Source: Streptomyces lunaelactis
GTDB lineage: Bacteria > Actinomycetota > Actinomycetes > Streptomycetales > Streptomycetaceae
Length of the DNA stretch: 64,000 nucleotides
Assembly: GCF_003054555.1 (NCBI RefSeq)
Contig: NZ_CP026304.1
Location: 558,001-622,000, forward strand
Direction of reading: 5' to 3'
Part shown: positions 1 through 8,333 of the stretch, piece after piece
How positions within the stretch are numbered: position 1 is the stretch's first letter
Layout: every line of letters starts with the position of its first letter
Notes under the pieces: generated by a model
The model's input: only the letters and a program-made list of their open reading frames with translations
The model's database searches: none
Told to the model about the DNA's origin: nothing
Position numbers and translations under genes: made by a program

Positions 1-95
1 TGTGTTGTCGCGACAGCCCGATCGGATTGGACCAGCCGCTGACGGTGGCCTCCACGCCGTGCCGATGTCGCCATGCCGTGATCTTGGAGGTCCCC

Positions 96-305
96 GTGTC
101 GCCAGCCCACCCTGCCATCGATCGACTGGTGGAGGCCGCGCGCCATGCGCCTGCCGGCCTGATTGCTCGGCTCGTGGAAAGCGACGACTTTCGCGAGACG
201 CGACTTGGGCAGGCAATCCGGGACGTTCAGAGACCCCAATCGCACCCGGACGCGGCTGATGCGGGGACTGTCATCGACCCGGTGACCCACGACCCCGGTT
301 GGTGA
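96..305 (+). CDS. small hypothetical protein
   Basis: A 69-residue frame starts at GTG 96, with a GGAGG five bases upstream. It is rich in Ala, Arg and Asp, has no signal peptide or membrane segment, and matches no family I recognise. The frame stays open upstream to base 27, but the ribosome-binding site favours GTG 96. It ends 63 bases before the GT20/HAD gene on the same strand, so it could be co-transcribed with it. It may also be the remnant of a longer gene. Confidence 0.35.
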   Translation: MSPAHPAIDRLVEAARHAPAGLIARLVESDDFRETRLGQAIRDVQRPQSHPDAADAGTVIDPVTHDPGW

Positions 306-368
306 AGCGCCCACACAAGGGCGGATTTTAGCGCTGCTGTAGTTGGTCAGGACCTGAAGGGACCGCCT

Positions 369-2471
369 GTGGGCGAGAAGACCGGCTCGGCCAGGGTGCT
401 CGTGACCGACCTGGACGGCACGTTGCTGGGAGGCGATGGACACGATCGGCGGCGTCTGCGCGACGTCCTGAACCGGCACCCGGACATCACAGTGGTCTTC
501 GCGACCGGACGCAGTCTTGCTTCCGTACAGGCCCTCCTGCGAGACGATCCCCTGGTCCCGTCCCCGCGCTGGATCATCGCCGACGTCGGGGCCAGCGTCA
601 TCGACGCCATCCGGATGGTCCACCTCGAAGACATACAGGGGAAGCTGCGCGCCGGATGGCCGGGCGCCCACCGGGTTCGAGCGGCGCTGCAGCAGTTCCC
701 GCAGCTCGTGTACCAGGAAGGCGTACCCCAGGAGGGGCGCTGCTCCTTCTATCTGAACCCCGAAGGTCTCTCGGACGACCTCAAGGCCACGGTGAGAGCG
801 CTGGGATGCTCCTGGTCGTACGCCTCGGGCCGGTACTTCGACGTCCTGCCGGCCAGGGCGAGCAAGGGACGTGCATTGCGGCTGCTCGGCCGCAGGCTGG
901 GGTGGCCCCGGCAGGCGATGCTCGTGGCCGGGGACTCCCTCAACGACCTCTCACTGTTCTCCCAGGGCACGCACGCGGTCGTGGTCGCCAATGCGCAGCC
1001 CGCTCTGGCTGCCGGCGTCCCACCGAGCAAGCAGGTCCACCACTCCGCCTTGGACGGAGCTGCCGCCGTCCTGGAGGGGATGGAACGCCTCGGCTGGCTG
1101 GTCCGCCGATCGGTGGTCGTCGGCTATCACCGCCCACCCGTGCGCTGGCTCGACGGCGGCTGGCGGCCGCCGTCCAGTCCCAACGGCATCCTGCCGACTT
1201 TGCAGGCCGCTCTCACCGACGAGCGCCTGGACGCTGTGTGGGCAGCCGCCTACATCGGCGAGGCACCGCCGCCCGCCGAGCCCATGACGGCCGTCGACGG
1301 CTTGCCGCTGTCCCTGCTGCCGCTGCATGCCGAACGGTGGGCGGGTTACTTTCACCGCGTCTGCAAGGAGACGCTCTGGCCGGCCTTGATGTCCCAGCCC
1401 GGCCTCATCCAGGACCGGCCTGCCCACTGGGCCGACTATGAGGAGGTCAACGCCGCATTCGCCCGCCATATCGGCTCCCTCGCTGCGCAGGGAGGCACGG
1501 TCTGGTTGCACGACTACAATCTGTGGCTGGTACCGGCCGTCCTCAGGGCCCAGCGGCCCGACCTGGCCATCGGGCTGTTCCACCACACGCCGTTCCCCCA
1601 ACCGGACGTCTTCAGCCGCATTCCTGCAGCCGGGCAGCTGCTCGACTCGCTTGCATGCCTGGACTGGGCCGGCTTCCACACCGCCGACTGCGCCGACAAC
1701 TTCCGTCGGCTCCTGGCCGGCACCGCAGGGCCCACGCCGCGCGTCGGCGTGCACCCCCTCGGCATCGACCGCCATGCCGTCGCAGACCTCGCCAGGACGC
1801 GCCCCCAGCCGCGGCAGGGGAAGGACGGCAGCCAGTTGGTGCTGTCCGTGGAACGACTCGACTACGCCAAGGCGCCCGTCCACAAGATCCGCGCACTGGA
1901 CGCCCTCCTGGCCGGCTCGCCCCGGCTACGGGGACGCGTGCGCTACCGCCTGGTCTGCCCACCGCCGGAGGCCGGCATCCGCGCCTACGACTCCACCCGC
2001 TCGGAACTTGAGAGCGCGATCAACCGAATCAACCACCGCTGGGGCACGCACGGGTGGGAGCCCGTCGACTACATCCCCCGCAATCTGGACTTCCCCGAGG
2101 TCGTCGACCACTACCTGGCAGCCGACGTGTTCTGGGTGACCTCACTCGCCGACGGGATGAACCTCACAGCCCAGGAATACATCACCGCGTGCCACGCCAT
2201 CAACCGTCCCGGTGTTCTGATCCTGTCCCGTCACGCGGGAGTCGCGCAGCACCTGGGAACCGCGGCCCTGCTGACCGATCCACTGCGGCCACAGGATCTG
2301 GTCGACACCCTGCGCGCCGCACTGGCCATGACGGTGCACGAACGCGCCGCACACATCACACGCCTGGAGAGCCGGCTCAACACCCCGCCCCCGGCCGAGT
2401 GGGCCCACACAGTCATCGCCGCCATCCGGGGTCTGCCCAGCCAAAGGTGTAACTGGGGTTGGCGTGGCTAG
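369..2471 (+). CDS. bifunctional HAD phosphatase / GT20 glycosyltransferase (glucosylglycerol-phosphate synthase/phosphatase type)
   Basis: This 700-residue cytosolic protein has two domains. Residues 1-240 are a sucrose-phosphatase-like HAD domain: DLDGT nucleophile motif with D14 and D16, ATGRS, and a GDSLND loop near residue 190. Residues 250-690 are a GT20 domain of the trehalose-6-phosphate synthase superfamily, with WLHDYNLWLVP, GLFHHTPFP and a C-terminal SLADGMNLTAQEY nucleotide-sugar loop. A phosphatase placed before the GT20 domain is the layout of fused GgpP-GgpS enzymes, which make the osmolyte glucosylglycerol from ADP-glucose and glycerol-3-phosphate. OtsA-OtsB fusions usually have the reverse order. 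The start is GTG 369, behind AAGGGA. Substrate identity is inferred; a trehalose-phosphate role is the main alternative. Confidence 0.75.
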   Translation: MGEKTGSARVLVTDLDGTLLGGDGHDRRRLRDVLNRHPDITVVFATGRSLASVQALLRDDPLVPSPRWIIADVGASVIDAIRMVHLEDIQGKLRAGWPGAHRVRAALQQFPQLVYQEGVPQEGRCSFYLNPEGLSDDLKATVRALGCSWSYASGRYFDVLPARASKGRALRLLGRRLGWPRQAMLVAGDSLNDLSLFSQGTHAVVVANAQPALAAGVPPSKQVHHSALDGAAAVLEGMERLGWLVRRSVVVGYHRPPVRWLDGGWRPPSSPNGILPTLQAALTDERLDAVWAAAYIGEAPPPAEPMTAVDGLPLSLLPLHAERWAGYFHRVCKETLWPALMSQPGLIQDRPAHWADYEEVNAAFARHIGSLAAQGGTVWLHDYNLWLVPAVLRAQRPDLAIGLFHHTPFPQPDVFSRIPAAGQLLDSLACLDWAGFHTADCADNFRRLLAGTAGPTPRVGVHPLGIDRHAVADLARTRPQPRQGKDGSQLVLSVERLDYAKAPVHKIRALDALLAGSPRLRGRVRYRLVCPPPEAGIRAYDSTRSELESAINRINHRWGTHGWEPVDYIPRNLDFPEVVDHYLAADVFWVTSLADGMNLTAQEYITACHAINRPGVLILSRHAGVAQHLGTAALLTDPLRPQDLVDTLRAALAMTVHERAAHITRLESRLNTPPPAEWAHTVIAAIRGLPSQRCNWGWRG

Positions 2472-2786
2472 AGTTGGCCTGCGGTGAGGCGGCCCTTGCG
2501 CAGGGAATCTCCGATCGGGACCCATGGCCGCCATGGCTCAGAGCAGCTCCGGTCTCATGCTTCGTACGTCCGCAGAGCCGGCGGTAGGCGGCGAGGGCGT
2601 AGCGCTTCATACTCCTCACGCCGCTGCGGCGGCTGCTTTCCGGCAGGCCGCCGGGAGTTGTTCGAGCCGATGTGCACAGCTGGGGGCTGCACAGATAACG
2701 GTGGGTGAGTATTCGAGATGCGCAGCCGAAGGGTCGCTGTTTCGCTGGTGTGGCCAGCTCATTCCCGATCAGACCAAGGAGTGGTC
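2472..2786 (+). other. intergenic, nothing coding supported
   Basis: This 315-base gap separates the GT20/HAD gene from the DUF6381 gene. Several short frames cross it, but none has a ribosome-binding site together with a recognisable product. It presumably carries the promoter of the small gene at 2787, but I could not pick a convincing -35/-10 pair. Confidence 0.4.
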
Positions 2787-2978
2787 ATGAGCGTTGCAGG
2801 CGAGTCCAGTGGTCGCGTTCAGCAGCTGCGCCGGAAGGCGCAGGAGATGGAACAGGCCGCGGAGCGTGTCGCTGACCCGCAGGAGCGTCAGCGTCTGAAG
2901 GACAAGGCCCGCCGGCTCGCGGAGCAGAGCGAGCAGATGAGCAGCACGGGCAGTGGGGACCTCGACCCCATGGTGTAA
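2787..2978 (+). CDS. DUF6381 family small protein
   Basis: This 63-residue, highly charged protein is almost entirely predicted helix: Gln/Glu/Arg-rich heptads from about residue 9 to 50, including DPQERQRLKDKARRL. It matches the small DUF6381 proteins that are frequent in Streptomyces; their function is unknown. The start is ATG 2787 with AAGGAG seven to twelve bases upstream. The frame is open further upstream, but without a ribosome-binding site. A strong hairpin follows at 2995-3048, so this is likely a single-gene transcript. Confidence 0.7.
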   Translation: MSVAGESSGRVQQLRRKAQEMEQAAERVADPQERQRLKDKARRLAEQSEQMSSTGSGDLDPMV

Positions 2979-2994
2979 CTGCCCTGCGCATACG

Positions 2995-3048
2995 CCGGCC
3001 GGTGGCTGCCCCCGCGACCCTCGAGGCGCGCGCGAGGCCACCGGCCGG
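2995..3048 (+). terminator. stem-loop terminator after the DUF6381 gene
   Basis: A 12-base GC-only inverted repeat (2995-3006 with 3037-3048) encloses a 30-base loop, 17 bases after the stop codon. There is no U-tract, as is usual for Streptomyces terminators. Confidence 0.55.
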
Positions 3049-3600
3049 TCATCTGCGCCTGCGCCGGCCGACAACGCGCTGCCATGAAGCGCACCGTCTT
3101 CGCGGCTCGTCGTCGGCGCCGACGGGCACTCCCCTTGCTTCTCAATCTCCGAGCACCGGTAGCGGTCGGCGGCTCCGCTCAAGCGACTGGCCTCCCCGCA
3201 GGCCGTGTCCGGGTCGTCGACGTTTCGACGTCGAATGGTGCTGTGCCCCGCACGCCTCATCCCCCGTTCCCCGGCCTGGCCTGCGGTGGGGGCGGTGACG
3301 ATCAGGAGGCCGAAGCGGGCGGCGAACATGTCCCCGGAGGGCGGGCGAAGCAGCAGGTCGCCAGCCGTGGCCTGCCATGGGATCCGCTCGCTTGCGGGCG
3401 GTAGGGCCGGATGCGTTTGTGGGCGATGCCGGCCGCGGCCAGGGTCTGGGTGCCTCATCCAACGACCACCGCCGCACCATGACCGTTGATGCTCTGGGCT
3501 TGATCCGCTTTGCCGGACGTCCGAGATCAGGCGTTCTGCCCCGGAAGGATGTCCATCATCGAGATCGCGTCGACCTCCACCTGGCCCAGGTAAGTGTGAC
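3049..3600. other. non-coding or decayed stretch
   Basis: No frame in this 550-base stretch has a start signal plus a recognisable product. Open frames run on both strands, as expected from the high GC. Since it abuts the IS3 remnant at 3601, it is probably decayed, formerly mobile DNA, but I cannot identify any source gene. Confidence 0.4.
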
Positions 3601-3827
3601 GGCCTGACCAGCAGTGAACGCGCGGAACTGGCCGCACTGCGGCGGGAGAACCGCCGGCTGCTGGAGGACGTCGACATCCTCGAGCGGGCCACGGCTCTCT
3701 TCGTGGAGGAGATCCGGTGACGGTGCACCCGTTCATCGAGGCGGAGAAGCAGAGCAACCACAACGTCAAACGCGCCTGTGAACTGCTCAACGTCTCCCGC
3801 ACCGCCTTCTACGCCCGCCGCATCGGC
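3601..3827 (+). pseudogene. IS3-family transposase remnant (orfA C-terminus plus orfB N-terminus)
   Basis: The frame from 3601 to the stop at 3718-3720 encodes an orfA tail (LTSSERAELAALRRENRRL, then a DVDILERAT stretch). This is the leucine-zipper end of IS3/IS911 transposase subunit A. The overlapping frame begins at GTG 3717 and encodes an orfB start (VHPFIEAEKQ, then VKRACELLNVSRTAFYARR). It loses similarity after about residue 37, near base 3827. The start of orfA and the whole catalytic DDE part of orfB are gone, so this is an inactive relic. It sits 230 bases before the subtilase gene. Confidence 0.75.
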
Positions 3828-4053
3828 TCCTGTGGGTCCGGGCACTCTCCGCTCTTGCCGTCGGCCGATGCGTCGAGCCTCGGGCCCACTGTTTCGCACA
3901 CGGCGGCTTCACTGCCAATCGCCTTTCCGAGAAGGGCACTTGTGTGATCGAAACCCTTCCCCTGCAGGGCCGTTGTCTGAGAGCTTGCGTTCACCACTTC
4001 CCACAATCGGTCCGGTTGGTGCCACCAGCGCCACCGGACTCTCGGAGGACGCA

Positions 4054-5841
4054 TTGCTTACCTTCATATCCAGCCGCCTGAGACGCTCGGTCGTGGCCAC
4101 TGCTGCCCTCGGTGCGGCAGTGGCGTTCGTGAGTCCCGTCGGGGCCGCCCAGGCCGCGCCGGTCGCGTCCGGGACCTCTGTGGCGTCCGCGTCGTCCACC
4201 GCTTCGTGGGCCGCAGGCACTCGGGCCTACCTGGTCATCACCGCACCGGGCGACACCTCGGCCGTACAGACGGCGGTCACCAACAACGGCGGCACGGTGT
4301 TCGCGCACTACGACGCGATCGGCGTGATCGTGGCGCACTCGACGTCCTCGGCCTTCGCGGGCACCATGCGCGGCGTCAGTGGCGTCCAGCAGGTCGGCGC
4401 CACGCGGACCTCGGATGTTCCGGCCGACGCGTACAACCCCGTGCTTCCCGCCACTCCCTCGCAAGCCACGACCACCCTCACCGAGTCCAACCGCTGGGAC
4501 ATGACCCAGATCAAGGCGGACAAGGCCTGGGCCGTCACCACCGGCTCCCCCACCGTCAAGGTCGGCGTTCTCGACACCGGCGTCGACGACCTCCACCAGG
4601 ACATCGCGCCCAACTTCAACGCCGCAGACTCGGCTTCCTGCGCCTACGGCAAGGCGGACACGCGCACCGGCGCATGGCGCGACGTCGGCGAGCACGGAAC
4701 ACACGTGGCAGGCACGATCGCGGCGGCCAAGAACGGCAAGGGCGTCATCGGCGTGGCCCCGAGCGTGAAGATCTCCTCTGTCAGGATCGCCGAGCCGAAC
4801 ACCAGCATGTTCTTCGCCGAGAACACCGTCTGCGGGTTCATGTGGGCCGGTGACCACGGCTTCAAGGTCACCAACAACAGCTATTACACGGACCCGTGGA
4901 TGTTCAACTGCCCCGACAACGTGGACCAGGCAGCCATCATCGAGGGCGTCAGGCGCGCCCAGGAGTACGCGGAGAACAAGGGCTCGCTGCAGGTCGCGGC
5001 CGCGGGCAACTCCAACTACGACCTGGCGAACAAGCGGACCGACACATCGAGCCCGAACGACTCGACCCCGGTCACCCGCACCATCACCAACGCGTGCATC
5101 GACATACCCACCGAGCTGCCGGGCGTGGTGACCACAGCGGCCATGGGCAACGGCAACGTCAAGGCCTCGTACTCCAACTTCGGCCGGAGCATCATCGACA
5201 TCGCGGCCCCCGGCGGCGACGGCGCGTCCGGGGTCTACTCGACGCTGCCGGGCGGCAAGTACGGCACCATGAACGGCACGTCGATGGCCTCCCCGCACGT
5301 CGCGGGTGTGGCGGCGCTGCTGGCGAGCACCAACCCCGGCTCCACACCTGCGGATCTCCGGGCCAAGCTGGCCACCCAGGCCACCGATACGGCCTGCCCC
5401 TCCGACAGCCGCTGCACTGGCACGACCGCCAACAACGCCTTCTTCGGCGAGGGCCAGGTCGATGCACTGAAGGCCGTCGGCGGCACGCCGCCGCCCGGCG
5501 CGTACTTCGAGAACGCTGCGGACGTCGCCATCGCCGACAACAGCACGGTGGAGTCCCCGCTCACCGTGACCGGCGTCAGCGGCAACGCCCCGGCCACGCT
5601 CAAGGTCGGCGTGGACATCAAACACACCTACCGCGGCGACCTCGTGGTCTCGCTCGTGGCCCCCGACGGAACGGTCTACACGCTCGAGGACTTCCCGAAC
5701 AACGACGGCACCGACAACGTCGCCAGGACTTACACGGTGAACGCCTCCTCGGAAGTGGCCGCAGGCACCTGGAAGCTGCGCGTCAGTGACGTCGCCTCCC
5801 AGGACATCGGCAAGATCGACGCCTGGAACCTGACCTTCTAG
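4054..5841 (+). CDS. secreted S8 (subtilisin-like) serine protease with P-domain
   Basis: This 595-residue exported endopeptidase starts at TTG 4054, behind GGAGG at 4044-4048. A Sec signal peptide has an SSRLRRS basic part and an Ala-rich core, with cleavage expected after GAAQA near residue 34. An inhibitor-type propeptide follows. The catalytic triad is complete: D174 in VGVLDTGVDD, H214 in HGTHVAGT and S410 in NGTSMASPHVAG. From about residue 485 to the end lies a proprotein-convertase P-domain (HTYRGDLVVSLVAPDGT, GTWKLRVSD, ending IDAWNLTF). The frame is open upstream to 3778, but that part encodes nothing similar. The gene is monocistronic and its stop codon touches the palindromic repeat at 5841-5950. 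Confidence 0.93.
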   Translation: MLTFISSRLRRSVVATAALGAAVAFVSPVGAAQAAPVASGTSVASASSTASWAAGTRAYLVITAPGDTSAVQTAVTNNGGTVFAHYDAIGVIVAHSTSSAFAGTMRGVSGVQQVGATRTSDVPADAYNPVLPATPSQATTTLTESNRWDMTQIKADKAWAVTTGSPTVKVGVLDTGVDDLHQDIAPNFNAADSASCAYGKADTRTGAWRDVGEHGTHVAGTIAAAKNGKGVIGVAPSVKISSVRIAEPNTSMFFAENTVCGFMWAGDHGFKVTNNSYYTDPWMFNCPDNVDQAAIIEGVRRAQEYAENKGSLQVAAAGNSNYDLANKRTDTSSPNDSTPVTRTITNACIDIPTELPGVVTTAAMGNGNVKASYSNFGRSIIDIAAPGGDGASGVYSTLPGGKYGTMNGTSMASPHVAGVAALLASTNPGSTPADLRAKLATQATDTACPSDSRCTGTTANNAFFGEGQVDALKAVGGTPPPGAYFENAADVAIADNSTVESPLTVTGVSGNAPATLKVGVDIKHTYRGDLVVSLVAPDGTVYTLEDFPNNDGTDNVARTYTVNASSEVAAGTWKLRVSDVASQDIGKIDAWNLTF

Positions 5842-5950
5842 GCCGTGTCTGACACATAGCGCCGTCCGCCCGCAGGGCGAGGTGCGCGGCGTCCGGTGCG
5901 TGCAATCGCACCGGGCGTCGCGCGCCAGGCGGGATTTGTCAGACACGGCC
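5841..5950. repeat. 110-bp palindromic (MITE-like) repeat
   Basis: Perfect 14-base terminal inverted repeats (5841-5854 with 5937-5950, GGCCGTGTCTGACA type) enclose a further hairpin around CCGGTGCG/CGCACCGG at 5893-5914. There is no coding capacity. The inner core CGGTGCGTGCAATCGCA (5894-5910) recurs with one substitution in the repeat at 22528-22685. Together these features suggest a non-autonomous transposable element, which may also act as transcription terminator for the subtilase gene. Confidence 0.65.
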
Positions 5951-6333
5951 CAGGGGCACACGCGTCACCGGGTCCCGGGGAGGAGCTGTGCACGGTTCTC
6001 CCCGGGACCTTTCGGCGCCTGGCATGAGACCGAGTTCGCGAACGGGATCACGGCAGTCCACTACTTTTCGCAGAGCCCACTGACACCCTGTCGCAATACC
6101 GGCCACCGGTTTTTGGCCATCACGCTCGGCAATGCTCCATAACCGCCGAGTGGTGATCATCACAGGCTCGTGGCGCCAGACCCCCCGGAACAGTGCGCTA
6201 ACGTCATCGTGCGGCGCGCCGAAGTCGGGATTTCACGAACCACGAACCAGTTCGACTCGGCGGTGAAACCAGAATCCACTTAGGTTTCCCCCGTCAGTGC
6301 GTCGCGTGGACAAGGAAACACCAGGAGGGGTTT
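5951..6333 (+). other. upstream region of the lst-type operon
   Basis: No gene is supported in these 380 bases. They contain a GTGAT-C-ATCAC palindrome at 6153-6163 and a CGAAC-CAG-TTCG element near 6245, and end with a strong AGGAGGGG ribosome-binding site before lstA. The operon promoter is presumably here, but no clear -35/-10 pair stands out. Confidence 0.45.
6153..6163. promoter_or_regulatory. possible operator upstream of lstA
   Basis: Perfect 5-base arms GTGAT/ATCAC flank one central C, 171 bases before the lstA start. The size and form would suit a dimeric repressor, but no regulator gene is adjacent and the match could be due to chance. Confidence 0.25.
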
Positions 6334-7383
6334 ATGAATAAGAGTCGATTAGAGTCCATAGGGGCGTATCTCCCCTCGGCTGTTATGAGTACTCCGGAAC
6401 TCCTCACTCACATGGAGAAAGCTCCGGAATTCGACCTCTTCAAGATTACCGGAATGGCCGAGCGCCGCGTCGCGGACGACACTGCCGACATCCCCGAGGA
6501 CTGCCTCACGATGGCAGTCTCGGCGGCCCGCGAGTGCCTGGATCGCTCGCGCTACGCGCCGGACGAGATCGACGTCGTGATCTCCTGCTCCATCAGCCGC
6601 ACCACGGACGGGCGACGCCACCAGTTCGAGCCGTCGTTCGCCCACCGCATCGCCAAGGAGATCGGCGCGCTCTCCGCCCTTCACTTCGATGTCTCCAACG
6701 CCTGCGCGGGCATGATGACCGGCGTCTATCTGCTGGACCGGATGATCCGCTCCGGTGAGGTGCGCAACGGCTTGGTCCTCAGTGGCGAGCACATCACCCC
6801 GATCGCCTTCACCGCCGCACGCGAGATGGAGAACAGCCGGGACCCGCAGTTCGCGTCCCTCTCCGTGGGCGACTCGGCCGTCGCCGTGATGGTCGATCGC
6901 GCCACCGACGAAGCGGACGCGATCCACGACATCGAGCTGATGACCTGCTCGGAGTACTCGCACCTGTGCCTGGGCATGCCCAGCGACGACACCGGCGATC
7001 TGGCCATGTACACGAACAACACAGAGATGCACGCCCAGGACAGGCTCTCGCTGTGGCCGACCTTCCACCGCGACAAGCTGGCCGAAGACGGTCGCCAATT
7101 CGCCGACGAGGGGTACGACTTCGTCGTCCAGCACCAGGTCGGCAGCCGGTTCATCGACTTCATGAACCACGTGGGCGAGAACATCTTCGAGACACCGATG
7201 CCTCAGTCACTCTCGATCGTCGAGAAGTTCGCCAACACCGCCACCACCTCTCACTACTTGGTACTGCATCAGGCACTCGCGGAACGCCGCATACCCAAGG
7301 GGTCCAAGATCCTCCTGGTGCCCGCCGCATCGGGTGTGGTGACCGGTTTCCTGTCCGCGACCGTCTCCTCCCTGGAGGTATGA
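6334..7383 (+). CDS. lstA: LstA-like (OleA-type) thiolase, catalytic subunit for Claisen condensation of two acyl thioesters
   Basis: This 349-residue thiolase-fold (KASIII/OleA) enzyme keeps the whole catalytic set: C124 in DVSNACAG, H267 in VVQHQVGS and N301 in FANTATTS. It also has the OleA-type glutamate E99 in FEPSFAHR, which activates the second substrate. In lipstatin-type pathways this subunit pairs with LstB to join two fatty acyl thioesters head to head into a beta-keto acid. It is the first gene of a six-gene operon and has an excellent AGGAGGGG ribosome-binding site. Codon 6 is TTA (6349-6351), so translation of the operon probably depends on the bldA tRNA and hence on developmental stage. 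The symbol rests on gene order and family match with the Streptomyces toxytricini lst operon. Confidence 0.88.
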   Translation: MNKSRLESIGAYLPSAVMSTPELLTHMEKAPEFDLFKITGMAERRVADDTADIPEDCLTMAVSAARECLDRSRYAPDEIDVVISCSISRTTDGRRHQFEPSFAHRIAKEIGALSALHFDVSNACAGMMTGVYLLDRMIRSGEVRNGLVLSGEHITPIAFTAAREMENSRDPQFASLSVGDSAVAVMVDRATDEADAIHDIELMTCSEYSHLCLGMPSDDTGDLAMYTNNTEMHAQDRLSLWPTFHRDKLAEDGRQFADEGYDFVVQHQVGSRFIDFMNHVGENIFETPMPQSLSIVEKFANTATTSHYLVLHQALAERRIPKGSKILLVPAASGVVTGFLSATVSSLEV

Positions 7384-7385
7384 CC

Positions 7386-8333
7386 ATGGCCACCGTCATC
7401 ACCTCCACCGCCCTCAGCCCCGCCGACGAGTCAGGCAGCGCGATCGGGTACGCGGCATCGGCCGGCAGCGTCTGCCTGGCACAAGCCGGGCTCACCGCCG
7501 CTGACGTCGACGTCCTGATCAACGTCGGCGTCTACCGCGACTCCAACATCTCCGAGCCGTCCGTCGCCGCACTCATCCAAAAGCGCATCGGTATCAACCT
7601 GGAGTATCTGCACGACCCCGACCGGCGGGCCGCGTTCTCGTTCGACCTCATGAACGGCGCCTGCGGCGTGCTCAACGCCGTCCAGGCGGCCGGTGCCCTG
7701 CTGGCAACCGGCAGTGCCCGCCGGGTATTGGTGGTCTCCGCCGACACGCACCCCTCGATGGACCCGTCGAAGGCGGGCACTGCCGGGTTCCCGTACGCGA
7801 GCACCGGCGCGGCGCTGCTGCTGGAACGCACCGACGACGCCCGCGGCTTCGGCCGGGTGTACCACCGGTCGGCGCCGGGGACGCACGGCGTCAACGGGTA
7901 CCTGCCGCTGGACGAGGCCGGCTCCGAGGGCCGTAACACTGTCGTCGTCGACTGCGACGGCGGCGTCCTGGAGCGAATGCTCGATCTGGCCGTCGAATCG
8001 GTACGCGGCTGCCTCGCGGCCGAGGACGGCACCGACACCGAAGGAGCGGCAGCCTTCCTCGACCGCACACTGCTGATCACCTCCCAGCCGGCACCCGACT
8101 TCCCCGCCCAGCTCGCCAAACGCCTGGGCGTGGCATCCGATGCCGCAGTCACCGTCGAAGGGGTCCAGGGCGACCCGCACACCTCCGCACTCGCCTACGG
8201 CTTCCGACAGGCACAAGACGCGGGCAGGCTCACCGGCTTCGACCGGATCCTCTTCCTCGCCGTCGGCGCCGGGCTGAGTTCGGCAGCCTCCCTCTACCGC
8301 CTGGCCGACGACAGCGAAGGAGCCGCGTGCTGA
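7386..8333 (+). CDS. lstB: LstB-like OleA-type thiolase partner subunit lacking His/Asn
   Basis: This 315-residue thiolase-fold protein starts at ATG 7386, two bases after the lstA stop. It keeps a cysteine at the nucleophile position (C93, MNGACG) and the OleA glutamate motif (E57, RDSNISEPS). The catalytic histidine region reads TSQPAPDF instead of the usual HQ motif, and the Asn region reads VQGDPHTS with Asp. It is also shorter at the N-terminus than LstA. The likely role is a partner that completes the LstA active site, as proposed for the LstA/LstB and NltA/NltB heterodimers. The frame is open upstream inside lstA, but no start signal supports a longer protein. Confidence 0.85.
   Translation: MATVITSTALSPADESGSAIGYAASAGSVCLAQAGLTAADVDVLINVGVYRDSNISEPSVAALIQKRIGINLEYLHDPDRRAAFSFDLMNGACGVLNAVQAAGALLATGSARRVLVVSADTHPSMDPSKAGTAGFPYASTGAALLLERTDDARGFGRVYHRSAPGTHGVNGYLPLDEAGSEGRNTVVVDCDGGVLERMLDLAVESVRGCLAAEDGTDTEGAAAFLDRTLLITSQPAPDFPAQLAKRLGVASDAAVTVEGVQGDPHTSALAYGFRQAQDAGRLTGFDRILFLAVGAGLSSAASLYRLADDSEGAAC

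Noticed and set aside
369..2471. Plain trehalose-6-phosphate synthase (OtsA)
   Set aside because: The N-terminal HAD phosphatase and 700-residue length point to a bifunctional enzyme of a different subgroup.
3991..5961. 656-codon open frame on the minus strand
   Set aside because: It is antisense to the subtilase, whose triad and signal peptide are clear; the Gly/Arg/Asp-rich product is a codon-position shadow.
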